Assembly: GCA_021772615.1 (NCBI GenBank)
Contig: JAJFLQ010000063.1
Location: forward strand, 20,424 to 84,423
Length of the DNA: 64,000 bases
Reading direction: 5' to 3'
DNA from: Verrucomicrobiota bacterium
GTDB taxonomy: Bacteria; Verrucomicrobiota; Lentisphaeria; JABSQK01; JAJFLO01
Shown: positions 9,513-18,897 of the stretch, in pieces
Layout: every line of letters begins with the position of its first letter
Position numbering within the stretch: the stretch's first letter is position 1
Notes under the pieces: model-generated
What the model saw: only the letters and a program-made list of their open reading frames with translations
Database searches by the model: none
What the model was told of the DNA's origin: nothing
Position numbers and translations under genes: made by a program

Positions 9513-10487
9513 TTATTTCTTACAGCTTTCCGGAGGCCAGTTTGACCAAGTATTCCGGTTGTCGGAAAGCCATTTTTCGGCGGCGGCATCATAACTGAGT
9601 CGGTCCACGTCAACCAAAGCGGCCATCCGGGCAAAATGCGCATTGTCGAGGTCCATATTCTTCAACATTTGAAAGGCGCACGGCCAGTTGCTTTCGACTC
9701 CTTTCCAAGCCGCCTTTTTTAACCAGCCGTTCTTGGGATTTCCGCAGTCATAAGCAAACTCGGGATTAACGCCCCACTCTGGTTTGGTTTCACAGTCCGG
9801 ATGATAATCAGGAAATTCGATAAACTTCCCGTCGTAAACGGCTTCCACCCAATTTGGCGTCCAGTTGAACAACACGATCGGCCGCTTTTCCTTGATTGCC
9901 TTTTCCAGTTCAACCCACAGTGCGTTTCCGTCTTTGGCTGCAATCGCCGTTAGCTCCAACCCCAACGCACGGATCCGTGCGGCATCCGGTTTCTCCCAGG
10001 GGCCTGCAAGATACCGGCCGCGAGGCGCGGTTTCGGGAACTGCGAATATGTCGGCACAAGCCTTTAACGCTCGCCAGTCCGGTAATCCCGGGCATTGCTC
10101 TTCCACGTACGACGGGTACCACCACTCTTCTCTCGTGGTGGCGCTGTATGAGCCCAGGTCCACGATACCGCCGCCGCTCACCATGCGACCGAATACCTGC
10201 GACATGGTGCCTTCCCACACTTCGACCTGAACATGCAATATGCCTCGCACCATTGCCCCCCATTGCTCGTCGACCTTGACATCGGCATACGCAACCTCGT
10301 AGCCCATGTCTTCGAGAATGTGACCGACAACTTTGGTGAGAACGATCTGACTGGTCCAATCATTCAGAATCAGCTTGATTGGTTCATCGGTTTCAAGTAG
10401 ACCCGACGCCAATGTTTGCGATTCGCAAAGCATGACCAAGACCAAAACAATCCATACCGGGTGTTTCCGGAATCCTGCTTTTGACAT
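9513..10487 (-). CDS. Periplasmic substrate-binding protein of the glycine betaine/choline (ProX/OpuAC) class
   Basis: 324 residues with a signal peptide (about 1-27, ending at QTLASG). The fold signature is that of OpuAC-type proteins: [20 protein letters not shown] at the start, [30 protein letters not shown] and several Trp/Tyr residues that could form the aromatic cage for a quaternary ammonium group. A GGAAAGG ribosome site precedes the ATG. No ABC permease or ATPase is nearby; instead a hybrid sensor kinase follows after 47 bases. This suggests a sensing role rather than transport. The ligand is inferred from the family only. Confidence 0.85.
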   Translation of the reverse strand: MSKAGFRKHPVWIVLVLVMLCESQTLASGLLETDEPIKLILNDWTSQIVLTKVVGHILEDMGYEVAYADVKVDEQWGAMVRGILHVQVEVWEGTMSQVFGRMVSGGGIVDLGSYSATTREEWWYPSYVEEQCPGLPDWRALKACADIFAVPETAPRGRYLAGPWEKPDAARIRALGLELTAIAAKDGNALWVELEKAIKEKRPIVLFNWTPNWVEAVYDGKFIEFPDYHPDCETKPEWGVNPEFAYDCGNPKNGWLKKAAWKGVESNWPCAFQMLKNMDLDNAHFARMAALVDVDRLSYDAAAEKWLSDNRNTWSNWPPESCKK

Positions 10488-10601
10488 GAGATTGCCTTTC
10501 CTTGTCGACCAATGGGTTTATTTGCGACCGCCAACAGCATATTGCGGCCATTCTGCCTGTACATCCGTGATGCACACATCGGAAATACGGCCTCGTTTCA
10601 C

Positions 10602-12176
10602 CTACTTTCGGGCCCTCTTTCTACGGCGACGATTGGCGGGGCGAACAGTCTTGGATGTAGCGCCATCAGGGGCTGCCGGTACCTCAATACTTACCGGTGT
10701 CACCTCGGTAGACGCTGAATTGTTGAACCGGTTTTTGATACTGGTGTACAGCCAGAAAAGTGCTGCAACCGCCATCAAATAGGCGTATGGTCGTGCGGGA
10801 AGGGCGTATCGCGGGTGTGGCATCAATACCGTCAGCACGCCCACGTTATAAAAAAAGACCATTGCAGGTAGCGCAACCAGGTGCCATTTTCCACAGATTG
10901 ACCGCCTGTACATTCTTGTCAACAGCAGAATCGGAGCAAGTAAAGTAAACGCAAACAGCGGCCAGTGTAAGTGTTTCATGGTTTGATGTATCGTTCGAAG
11001 CAACAGATCGGACTCGAACCCTCGCTTCTTGAGCGCATAAATATAAACGTCGCCCAGGAGATACACGTTGTCCCATCGCCACCTGAAAAACATCTTACCG
11101 CCAAGATACCACTTGAGGTAAGACGCTGGATCGTTCAAAACACGCTCTTTAAGAGTCCTCAATCCGTAGGACCGGTCAGAAAGCATACGATCAAACTTGC
11201 TGTCGTCCCTCCACGCATGAAAATGTCCTTTTCTTGTTTTTTCCCAATCTTTCGTCATGAATCCCGGATAACTGCCGGCAAGCATAAATTTCCACGTATT
11301 TGACGCCGAGACATATGTGCCCCGATCCTCTTTTTGAGGAGACTGTAGATCGTCTCCGGCCGGCGACTCTCTATCGGACGTTTTCGGGTTGCTACCGGTG
11401 GCGACCGGCGGTTGCTCCGTGGCAAAATTTTTCACAAAGTAATGGCCTGCACCGGAAATGAGAACGTAGCCGATGGCCAGGGCCACGACATGTCTTAGCC
11501 AGATAGATTTTTTTTGAAATGCCAACGTTCTATGATCGAAGAATAAAATCGCCGCGAGAAAGGGCACGATCAAGATATTCAAGGCCCTGGTTTCGGCGGA
11601 ATAGCCCAATAGAATTGCTGCTAAAATCGACAACGGATACCAGTTGTTTTTCCACGACAAGCTCAACACGTATACCCCGGCGAGGGTCAAGAATGTAAAG
11701 AGAGTTTCAGTGAGGACGTAAAACTCATATGCGATTAAATGCGGACTCAAAGCAGTCAGGACGGCCGCGAATACAGCCCACGGACGCGGCAGGCATTGGC
11801 TTGCCAGCAGGAACGTAAGAACGACGGTTAGCGAACCGATAATCGCTTGTGCCGTTTTTACACGTGTGAAGAAGGCATTGTTGCTTGCGCTTGTGCGGAT
11901 AAAGGGCGTGAGAAATATCGGGTAGCCGGGGCTGAGATCGGTCCGTGTGGTCGGCGCAGTCTTGTTATCTGGAGAGAGGTCGAGAGAGTAGGCGGAAAAA
12001 TTTGCAAGATTGAACGCGCAGATGAAATACTTCCTTGCGTCGCCGGTAAGGTCCGTGGCAATTTCGGACTCACTCTGGTAATGCAGTCGCACACATAGAG
12101 CGAATACAAACAGCATCACAGACGCTATGAACGGCACTCCAAACTGTTGGTAAAATTTTTTTGCGGAAAAGGTCAT
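10602..12176 (-). CDS. Multi-pass membrane glycosyltransferase of the GT39/ArnT-like (PMT) superfamily
   Basis: About 524 residues from the ATG at 12176; an in-frame GTG at 12215 would add 13 residues. There are ten or more hydrophobic helices. The first periplasmic loop carries an acidic residue pair around SEIATDLTGDARKYF, and a DLSPGYPIF segment follows, a pattern common in dolichyl- or undecaprenyl-phosphate-sugar glycosyltransferases. The C-terminus is a basic tail (ANRRRRKRARK). Such enzymes move a sugar from a polyprenyl-phosphate donor onto lipid A, protein or glycan at the outer face of the inner membrane. Donor and acceptor cannot be read from sequence. A helix near 440-490 (HPRYALPARPYAYL) resembles the end of ArnT-like proteins. 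Confidence 0.72.
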   Translation of the reverse strand: MTFSAKKFYQQFGVPFIASVMLFVFALCVRLHYQSESEIATDLTGDARKYFICAFNLANFSAYSLDLSPDNKTAPTTRTDLSPGYPIFLTPFIRTSASNNAFFTRVKTAQAIIGSLTVVLTFLLASQCLPRPWAVFAAVLTALSPHLIAYEFYVLTETLFTFLTLAGVYVLSLSWKNNWYPLSILAAILLGYSAETRALNILIVPFLAAILFFDHRTLAFQKKSIWLRHVVALAIGYVLISGAGHYFVKNFATEQPPVATGSNPKTSDRESPAGDDLQSPQKEDRGTYVSASNTWKFMLAGSYPGFMTKDWEKTRKGHFHAWRDDSKFDRMLSDRSYGLRTLKERVLNDPASYLKWYLGGKMFFRWRWDNVYLLGDVYIYALKKRGFESDLLLRTIHQTMKHLHWPLFAFTLLAPILLLTRMYRRSICGKWHLVALPAMVFFYNVGVLTVLMPHPRYALPARPYAYLMAVAALFWLYTSIKNRFNNSASTEVTPVSIEVPAAPDGATSKTVRPANRRRRKRARK

Positions 12177-12710
12177 TGAAAATTGCCCGTTTGAAGGGTG
12201 CGTACCTTGGCGCACGGCGGTGAACGCTGTCCGTCGAATCTGGCGTGTCTATATCGGCAGCACAGTCATCTGGTGTGATGATTCCATACCTGAAAACGAC
12301 TCACATATACGAATGATTCGCGCGGGCTTCCTTCACGCTAAGTCGGCCGGGTGAAACGGTCGAGGAAATTCCTTTTAGAAAATGCAGGTAATAGGGATCA
12401 ATGCCGTGGCTGTGTTTGTTCCGCGCTGACAGTAGACCGCGAGACCAGTAGATATAGACTTGGCAACATACAGTATCAAGGGGTTTCCGGATTATTACTT
12501 CTTCGTCGCTGGGCGCGCAATTTCGCCGTCGCGTACCAAAGCCTCGTTGGCGGCTCGCCGACAGAATGCAGAGCGACCATGAATTGAGATGGTGGTGGCA
12601 GAGGGGTGGCAGGACCGCGATCCGCGGGTAATTTAACTTAGTTCCGGCGATAGACATCGCTGTCCGGCGAAGCAACGATTAGCCAATCCACACAACGGAA
12701 TCACAGCCCC
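12177..12710. other. Intergenic region between the membrane glycosyltransferase and the OmpR-type regulator
   Basis: About 530 bases between divergently oriented genes. Short open frames exist on both strands, but none has a ribosome site or a recognisable protein. The region should contain both promoters. I see no convincing box pair, repeat or RNA structure. Confidence 0.5.
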
Positions 12711-13385
12711 ATGAGGCTCCTACTGGTTGAAGACGACGACCGTGTTGCGAGTTACCTTATAAAGGGACTGGAACAGGCCGGCTACGTCCTGGTGTACTGT
12801 CGAGATGGCTTGGAAGGGTTACAGGTCGCGTCGACCGAGTCATTCGCCGCCGCGATTGTCGATGTGAGCATGCCGCGGCTGGACGGGCTGGAGATGGTGT
12901 CGGAACTACGGCGCCGCAACGTCCTGACGCCGGTGCTCATACTCAGTGCGCGAGCGTCGGTAGACGATCGTGTCCGCGGCCTGCAGGAAGGCGGCGACGA
13001 TTATCTTACCAAACCCTTCGCGTACTCCGAGTTGCTGGCGCGCGTACAGGCATTGATCCGGCGGCACAGCAGGGAATCGACACCAACAACATTGAAGCTG
13101 GCGGATCTGTCTCTGGATCTGTTGACGCGAAAGGTCTATCGCGCCGGGCAGCATGTCGATCTGCAGCCGCGCGAATTCGCGTTGCTCGAATATCTCTTGC
13201 GGAATCGCGGGCGGGTCGTTACGAAAACAATGATCATGGAACATGTCTGGGAGTACAATTTCGATCCCCGGACTAACGTCGTCGAGGCGCGCATTTACAA
13301 GCTCCGCGGCAAGATCGATCGCCCTTTCGACAAGCCACTCATACATACCATGCGCGGTGTCGGCTACGTCATGGAAGAACGCTGA
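12711..13385 (+). CDS. Response regulator, OmpR/PhoB family, unpaired
   Basis: 224 residues. Receiver domain (1-115) with the acidic pocket EDDD at 7-10, phospho-acceptor D51 in AIVDVSMPRLDG and Lys in DDYLTKPF. The winged-helix DNA-binding domain (about 128-222) shows LQPREFALLEYLLRNRGRVV and ARIYKLRGKID, ending HTMRGVGYVME as in QseB/CpxR-type proteins. Genes of this subfamily normally sit next to their kinase; here the next gene, 19 bases downstream, encodes a secreted metalloprotease. The kinase must lie elsewhere, or the protease gene is the direct target of this regulator. Confidence 0.95.
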   Translation: MRLLLVEDDDRVASYLIKGLEQAGYVLVYCRDGLEGLQVASTESFAAAIVDVSMPRLDGLEMVSELRRRNVLTPVLILSARASVDDRVRGLQEGGDDYLTKPFAYSELLARVQALIRRHSRESTPTTLKLADLSLDLLTRKVYRAGQHVDLQPREFALLEYLLRNRGRVVTKTMIMEHVWEYNFDPRTNVVEARIYKLRGKIDRPFDKPLIHTMRGVGYVMEER

Positions 13386-13404
13386 AAACACACGGAATCC
13401 CGCG

Positions 13405-15720
13405 ATGCTCCGAATCTTGAATTTTACCGATTCCGGTTATAGACGCTGTCGCCGTCGGCTCGGATTGATCGGCAGCGCCGTTTTTCTTCTTGTTCCTGCC
13501 GTCGCGTGGTGCCAATGCCCGGGCGCATTGGTGGACGGCGCCGCCACCGGCAAGTGGGGATCCGATACCCGTGCGAGCGTAACCTGGAGTTACGTCGAAG
13601 CGTCTTACACCGAAATCGAGCCCGGAAATATCTCCGTGACCGTGTTTCCAATCGTTGACGGCCAGAACAACTTCCCCGCCGACGTGGTAGTCGACGGCAC
13701 AATCACGGAAAAGGGCGCGCGCCGGCTCGTTCGGGATGCTTTTGACACCTGGGCTGATGTCGCCGATCTCACGTTTGTCTTTGTTGATGAAATGGGGACG
13801 GATCCCTTCGGAGATCCGATTGATCCGCTTTCTGTCGATATCCGTATCGGCGCCCACGATGGTTTCGTGGGGATGACACTCGGCCATGGCTTCACGCCGG
13901 GCAGCTCGCCGCTCGCAGGCGATGTGCACATGAATCGCGACCGGGTATGGGAGCGCGACCAGCTTTTGTCCTCGGTCCTGCACGAGATTGGTCATGCTCT
14001 GGGCCTGTTGCATATCGTCGACGACGGCACGGACGATGTCGTTATGTACGCATTGCTCCCGGCGTCGCGACCTGCTTTCCCGTCTTTCAAAGACGCCGCC
14101 TATATCCAGGCGATATACGGGCCGCCGGTGCCGGCGATTACGGGTGTCACCGGAGCCGCTGGTGCCCAGCAGCTCGAATGGTATTATCCCAGGAACCCCA
14201 CCGATGCGATGAACCCTGTGGCGTTGTATACTGCCACTATCGCCGTGTCAGCGCCAAACGTGACGGTGACAGCGGATCCGGTTGCCAACAAACATGCCCT
14301 AACCGGCTTCGATATCGAAGCGGTCGCCATGACGGTTCGTGATGTTCTGGACGATGCCGACGGCGGCGGGGATGCCGTCTTAGATGCCGGAGCGGATGAC
14401 GACGGCAATGGCATCGGCTGGCGGGTTGATGTCGACACGCGCGAGGCCGGGACGGACAACGCGTTTCAGATCGATATAGGTGACACGTTTGACATGTTCT
14501 TCTCGCCTACGTACGCGCTTCGCAGCGTCGCCGACCGCCTTTTTACGGCAACCGCATCAAGTCAGCTGCGATTACAGCGTAGTCTGAAATTGTCCGGTAC
14601 TCAGAGTATTGAATACCAGATCGTTGATGAGCAGGGACATGTATTGATGACGTATCTGGAGAAAGGAGCTACGCTCTCAGGTCCCCTGTTACGGCAATAC
14701 GCTGACGCGCCGGATGAAGGTCTCTCCGGTGGCGTCTCATTCGACGCAGCGACCGACGAATTGGTATTCGATCTGAGTAGCCTGAGCGATACACGCATTA
14801 ATGTGCAATTCACCTTCAACAATGGTGGTGCGTTCTTCACTGACCAGAACGGAATACCCATCGAAGATGCCTTCCTGGACAATGTCACGCTCAGCACGGT
14901 CCGAACCGAAGCACCGGAAGGTTTCAGCGAATTTGACTTTTCCGTGTCGCCGGCCGCGTCGTCGATTGATGTGAGTACGGAACCATCCGGGTTCCGCGCC
15001 TACCGGATGCGCGGTACGTTTGCCTGCGACGGCGAGACGCTCGGATTATTTTCGCGTACGGCCGAGGTCTTCCTGACAGCGGGTTCTCCGGATTTGCGCG
15101 GCGCCGCATTGGACGTTGAACCCGATCACGTCGTCACCGGCGCTATCACCGTCACGTTCACGGTCGAGAATGCCGGCTCTGCCGGTGCCGGCGCATTCCA
15201 GGTCGCCATTGTGGTATCGGACGACGCGATTCTCGGTAACGGTGATGACTCGGAACTCACCGTGGTCGACTTCGACATGGGTTTGGGCGCGGGCAGCTCA
15301 ATCGAGACCGAGGTTCCACTATCATTGGATCGCATGGCGTTATTCGCTCGTGCGATCACGGAAGATCCACCTCAGTCGAGCGGCGCTCCGGTGTCGACCA
15401 GCGTGGATTATATCGGTATCATCGTGGATAAAACAGACCAGGCGGCGGAATCTGACGAGAGCAATAACGCCAATGTTGGACAAGGCTTCGATAGCGATGA
15501 TATCACATTCTTCCCTTGGGATGTGAACCCTGTCGACGGCAGCGTCACGCCGACGGATGCCATGTTCGTGATCAATCGACTCGGCACAACACCCGTCGGC
15601 GTTATCTCCGGCGACCTCGATGCCAACGGGGAAATCACCCCGACCGATGCCATTTCCGTGATCAACCGTATCGGCTACACAATCAATCCCGGTGTCGATG
15701 AGACGGCGCCGAAGAAATAA
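13405..15720 (+). CDS. Secreted matrixin-like zinc metalloprotease with C-terminal dockerin-type repeats
   Basis: 771 residues from the ATG at 13405; the frame is open further upstream inside the regulator gene, but this start gives a signal peptide (hydrophobic core GLIGSAVFLLVPAVAWC). The catalytic domain (about 35-235) carries the HExxHxxGxxH zinc motif HEIGHALGLLH with H193, H197 and H203. The middle (240-560) is a beta-rich region of unknown type, and about 570-700 resembles a CARDB adhesion-like module (AVFLTAGSPDLRGAAL onward). Residues about 705-765 hold two dockerin-like calcium loops, DVNPVDGSVTPTDA and DLDANGEITPTDA, each followed by VINR. Such dockerin ends are common on secreted planctomycete-type proteins. 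It follows the OmpR-type regulator by 19 bases. Confidence 0.85.
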   Translation: MLRILNFTDSGYRRCRRRLGLIGSAVFLLVPAVAWCQCPGALVDGAATGKWGSDTRASVTWSYVEASYTEIEPGNISVTVFPIVDGQNNFPADVVVDGTITEKGARRLVRDAFDTWADVADLTFVFVDEMGTDPFGDPIDPLSVDIRIGAHDGFVGMTLGHGFTPGSSPLAGDVHMNRDRVWERDQLLSSVLHEIGHALGLLHIVDDGTDDVVMYALLPASRPAFPSFKDAAYIQAIYGPPVPAITGVTGAAGAQQLEWYYPRNPTDAMNPVALYTATIAVSAPNVTVTADPVANKHALTGFDIEAVAMTVRDVLDDADGGGDAVLDAGADDDGNGIGWRVDVDTREAGTDNAFQIDIGDTFDMFFSPTYALRSVADRLFTATASSQLRLQRSLKLSGTQSIEYQIVDEQGHVLMTYLEKGATLSGPLLRQYADAPDEGLSGGVSFDAATDELVFDLSSLSDTRINVQFTFNNGGAFFTDQNGIPIEDAFLDNVTLSTVRTEAPEGFSEFDFSVSPAASSIDVSTEPSGFRAYRMRGTFACDGETLGLFSRTAEVFLTAGSPDLRGAALDVEPDHVVTGAITVTFTVENAGSAGAGAFQVAIVVSDDAILGNGDDSELTVVDFDMGLGAGSSIETEVPLSLDRMALFARAITEDPPQSSGAPVSTSVDYIGIIVDKTDQAAESDESNNANVGQGFDSDDITFFPWDVNPVDGSVTPTDAMFVINRLGTTPVGVISGDLDANGEITPTDAISVINRIGYTINPGVDETAPKK

Positions 15721-15747
15721 TTCATTTCGTCCGAACCCCGCAATCCT

Positions 15748-16368
15748 TCAATCCACCAATCCCTTCCTGAGATATTTGTACGACACGATCAGCATCTTTT
15801 CGATCTTATCCCAATCGGCATTCTGACCGCCGTGATCCCGAATATCGGCCGCTTTCGCTCGCAGCGCTCCTGCCTTGCGCGTCCATGTATTCGAAACACC
15901 GTATATGACCGCATAGCTGTCGGCGATGTACTTGCCAACCTTTCCCGGAGTATTAGCGCCCGGCGTACGTCGGGCAACCCACCATTTCAGCTCGGCAGCG
16001 GCGGCCTTCTCGGGTGACCATTCGGCGCCGATTTCGTCGTGTATCCGGCGGTATGCGGCAATCAGTTTCGGGAGCACCTGCTCCTTGTATTTTCCCGTTG
16101 AACCCAGGAACAGCATACTTGCCTCCGCCAGATCGGCCGAGACCAGATCGGCCGCTTCCGGCGACAGTTTGAATTGTGCCTGGAGCAAATCGAAGAGACC
16201 AACGGCGAGTTGCTGGTGCGACCGAGCGTAATATGCTTGCCACAATGCCGCCTCGGCGCTTCCAATGGTTTCCGGATTAAACACAACGGTAGCCGCCTGT
16301 GGCTCGGCCGCTTTCGCGGCGACGGTCATGCCGGAAGCAAGACAGACAATTAGAACGACGTTCCACAT
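15748..16368 (-). CDS. Exported protein of unknown function
   Basis: 206 residues. A signal peptide (about 1-21, ending TVAAKAAE) precedes a mainly helical domain rich in Ala, Leu and Trp, with a segment AAAAELKWWVARRTPG and Tyr-rich helices near the end. I do not recognise the family. A strong AGGAGG site five bases before the ATG fixes the start. It follows the SDR/DUF2867 gene by 14 bases on the same strand, so the two are probably co-transcribed. A periplasmic location is likely; no catalytic motif is visible. Confidence 0.72.
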   Translation of the reverse strand: MWNVVLIVCLASGMTVAAKAAEPQAATVVFNPETIGSAEAALWQAYYARSHQQLAVGLFDLLQAQFKLSPEAADLVSADLAEASMLFLGSTGKYKEQVLPKLIAAYRRIHDEIGAEWSPEKAAAAELKWWVARRTPGANTPGKVGKYIADSYAVIYGVSNTWTRKAGALRAKAADIRDHGGQNADWDKIEKMLIVSYKYLRKGLVD

Positions 16369-16382
16369 GATTACCTCCTTTA

Positions 16383-17864
16383 TTATTTTGCGCCGGGCGC
16401 CGACTTCGTTGCCGGAGCGTCGTCATAATGTGATTGCGCCGCGTTCGCGATTCCACGCAGCATCCCGGTAAAAACGATAGCGTGCAACGGCGTTACCAGA
16501 TACCAGTACACCAACCCGCTCAGGCCCTGCGGATCGAACATGGCCGTCTGGATGATTCGTGAGCCCTCCTCACACGGCTGAATCTCGAATTCCAGCCACG
16601 CGCGGCCCCACACCTGCATTTCAGCACGCAAACGCAGCAACCGGTCGACCTCGTAACGCTCTACCCGCCAGCAGTCGATCACGTCGCCGACGCGAAGCCG
16701 CTCCGGATCACAGCGGCCCCGGCGCATCCCGACGCCGCCCACAATCAGGTCCAGAAAGCCGCGAAGTTTCCACAGAAAAGTTGCGTAGTACCAGCCGTTT
16801 GCGCCGCCGATGCGGCGGATTGGCGCAAACGCCGCGACCGGCGGCACAGCTACCACCGCGTCCCGCCGGTCCAGCAGCCGATTTCCCAGGCGTGTCGATG
16901 TCGAGTGTCCGTGTGCGCCGGTTGATGACACCGCATCGGACCAACGCGACGCCGCGAATACTTGATCTTCGTTTCGCAGCGCCATGGCAATCGCTTCACG
17001 TAACCCGCACGGGGTTACCGCAAAAGCGTCAGTCGCACGGCTATCCGTTACAATGGTTGAATGTCGAATACTTTCCACAAGCTTCCGGCCGATGCGCGCG
17101 AAAACGGGTGTGACGAGGCCAAGCCAGAGACTGGACAGATACGGTGTGAGAACGGGAACCGGAAGCATGATTCGCCTGAGACCGCGCTGGCGGGCGTATT
17201 CTTTCATGATTTCCTGATACGACGCGACGTCGCTGCCGCCGATTTCGAATATCTCACTTTGGTCTCCATCCCGGTCGACGGCGACCAACAGGTATGCAAG
17301 CACGTCGTTGATCGCCACCGGTTGCGCCGGGAGAGAAACCCACTTCGGCGTGACCATGATCGGTAGCCGTTCGACCAGGGCGCGCACCAGTTCGAACGAC
17401 AAGCTGCCTGAGCCGATAATGATCGAAGCACGAAATTCAATGACCTGGACGCCGGTCAACTTGAGCAGGTTCCCGACTTCATGACGACTTTTCAGATGTG
17501 GGGAGAGTGCCTGCTTGTCGTCGCCGAGACCACCAAGGTATATGATGCGCCTGACACGTGCGAACGCGGCGGCGGCCGCAGTATTCTCGGCGGCCGTACG
17601 GTCGGCGTCGATGAAGTTCTTGCCGCCCATCGAGTGAACCAGATAAATGATCGTGTCGATGCCGGCAAACGCCCTGTCCAGCGATGCTCGATCGAGGACA
17701 TCGCCGGCGGCTACATCCACAACGGGTTCGACACGTTCTCTTAACATCTCCGGATGCCTGGTGAGGCATCGCACGTGGTGGCCTGCTGCAAGGAGTTGCG
17801 GCAGCAGGCGACCGCCTACGTAACCGGTCGCGCCCGTCAGCAGAATGGATCGGTCGGTCTTCAT
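16383..17864 (-). CDS. NAD(P)-binding SDR-type protein with C-terminal DUF2867 domain
   Basis: About 493 residues from the ATG at 17864; an ATG three codons earlier is also possible. The N-terminal half is an atypical SDR (NmrA-like) fold: dinucleotide loop GATGYVGGR, IIYLVHSMGG, a conserved RASIIIGSGSLSFE segment. The C-terminal part (about 320-490) is the DUF2867 domain, with the typical start RLGNRLLDRRDAVV and an inner segment NGWYYATFLWKLRGFLDLIVGG. DUF2867 fusions of this length are widespread, and the reaction is unknown. No active-site Tyr-x3-Lys is evident in the usual place, which is common in NmrA-like proteins. It is followed 14 bases downstream by an exported protein of unknown function. 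Confidence 0.85.
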   Translation of the reverse strand: MKTDRSILLTGATGYVGGRLLPQLLAAGHHVRCLTRHPEMLRERVEPVVDVAAGDVLDRASLDRAFAGIDTIIYLVHSMGGKNFIDADRTAAENTAAAAAFARVRRIIYLGGLGDDKQALSPHLKSRHEVGNLLKLTGVQVIEFRASIIIGSGSLSFELVRALVERLPIMVTPKWVSLPAQPVAINDVLAYLLVAVDRDGDQSEIFEIGGSDVASYQEIMKEYARQRGLRRIMLPVPVLTPYLSSLWLGLVTPVFARIGRKLVESIRHSTIVTDSRATDAFAVTPCGLREAIAMALRNEDQVFAASRWSDAVSSTGAHGHSTSTRLGNRLLDRRDAVVAVPPVAAFAPIRRIGGANGWYYATFLWKLRGFLDLIVGGVGMRRGRCDPERLRVGDVIDCWRVERYEVDRLLRLRAEMQVWGRAWLEFEIQPCEEGSRIIQTAMFDPQGLSGLVYWYLVTPLHAIVFTGMLRGIANAAQSHYDDAPATKSAPGAK

Positions 17865-18076
17865 GGGCTGCATCCAATTTTGATTTCGATCTCGAACGGC
17901 TCAATCATTTCTGAGAATCAAACTGTTGTACAGCGGCCGACCACAGGCTCGCTGCACCAATGACAATCCGGCCGGAGATTTAAGGCTAAACACCGCAGAA
18001 ATCCGGATCGCGTCAAATGTTGGCAGACTAAATGCTATAACCCAGTCGTTAAAAGAAGAACTGGAGGACAACTATC

Positions 18077-18322
18077 ATGAAAGTCAGGAAGGAAGATCTA
18101 AAGAAGTGGTTAAAAGACGTAAAGGAATCAAATTATTTCATCGAACAGAGCCAAGGTAATCTCCTGATTTGGTTGTACAAATCAGTAGACTGCAAGCGGC
18201 TGCGGACCTTTCCTTTTTCCTTCAAGGAAATAAACAAGCTCGGCGAGTTTCCGGCGAAGTATCTCGTGACGCACAAAAAGAAAGTCGACGAAGCGCCCTA
18301 CTGGGAGCAGTTTCAGGGCTAG
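18077..18322 (+). CDS. Small basic protein of unknown function (81 residues)
   Basis: 81 residues, rich in Lys, Trp and Phe (LKKWLKDVKESNYF near the start, DEAPYWEQFQG at the end), without signal peptide or membrane helix. A TGGAGG ribosome site lies about ten bases before the ATG, and its base composition (richer in A) differs from neighbouring genes. I do not recognise it. The clear ribosome site and the convergent gene that ends just beyond it support a real gene. Confidence 0.65.
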   Translation: MKVRKEDLKKWLKDVKESNYFIEQSQGNLLIWLYKSVDCKRLRTFPFSFKEINKLGEFPAKYLVTHKKKVDEAPYWEQFQG

Positions 18323-18361
18323 GAACGCAAGGCCGACGTTCTCATCCGAACATGCATCGGT

Positions 18362-18709
18362 TCAATACCGCGTCATTTTGCTATCCACGACCCGCGCCCA
18401 GGCGTCTATCCCGCCTGATAGATTCTTCAACGTCGAAAATCCCTGAGTCCATAGATACTGAATGGCCTGCTGTGATCGCATGCCGTGGTGACAGTACACC
18501 ACAATCTCGTTCGCGCGATATTCAGCGATCTCGTTCAGTCGCCCAGGCAATTCCCGGAGCGGTATTAGGTGCGCATGGTCCAGGTGGACGATTTCAAATT
18601 CCGCCGGCTCGCGAACGTCAAGAATCAAGCCGGAAAAGGTGCCCGCCTTGATACGGGCGTGCATCTCCTTCGGGCCGACTTCACCGTTGTTGTCCTCATG
18701 TTTTTCCAT
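18362..18709 (-). CDS. Single-domain rhodanese (sulfurtransferase, GlpE/PspE-like)
   Basis: 115 residues from the ATG at 18709, chosen because GAGG lies five bases upstream and because longer in-frame starts (to 18823) add non-conserved sequence. The domain shows the CDC25-like start LILDVREPAEFE, HLIPLRELPGRL and the active-site loop VVYCHHGMRS with C73. The C-terminal LSGGIDAWA segment is typical. It would carry a persulfide on C73 and pass sulfur to an acceptor; the partner is unknown. A short acidic and polar lead (EKHEDNNGE) and no signal peptide suggest a cytoplasmic protein. Confidence 0.9.
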   Translation of the reverse strand: MEKHEDNNGEVGPKEMHARIKAGTFSGLILDVREPAEFEIVHLDHAHLIPLRELPGRLNEIAEYRANEIVVYCHHGMRSQQAIQYLWTQGFSTLKNLSGGIDAWARVVDSKMTRY

Positions 18710-18897
18710 AGTGGCCTCAGTGTTCCGATTGGCATCCATACGCGAGGAAAAAAGCGTACTACTGAATACTGAACAACGTAGCGTGGTTCCGTAGTCGTCG
18801 CCAGTCACACACACCAGACGCATCGTTGAAGCGCCGCCCCAGCCGAGCCGGTTGCACCGTCGTAAGTGGTGAGGCGGCGGCCGGCTTGCAGCGCACC

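Noticed and set aside
12301..12675. 124-residue minus-strand frame upstream of the OmpR-type regulator
   Set aside because: No ribosome site, no recognisable domain, and it lies in a region that must hold promoters.
13243..13404. N-terminal extension of the metalloprotease into the regulator gene
   Set aside because: The extra residues lack protein character, and the ATG at 13405 gives a signal peptide.
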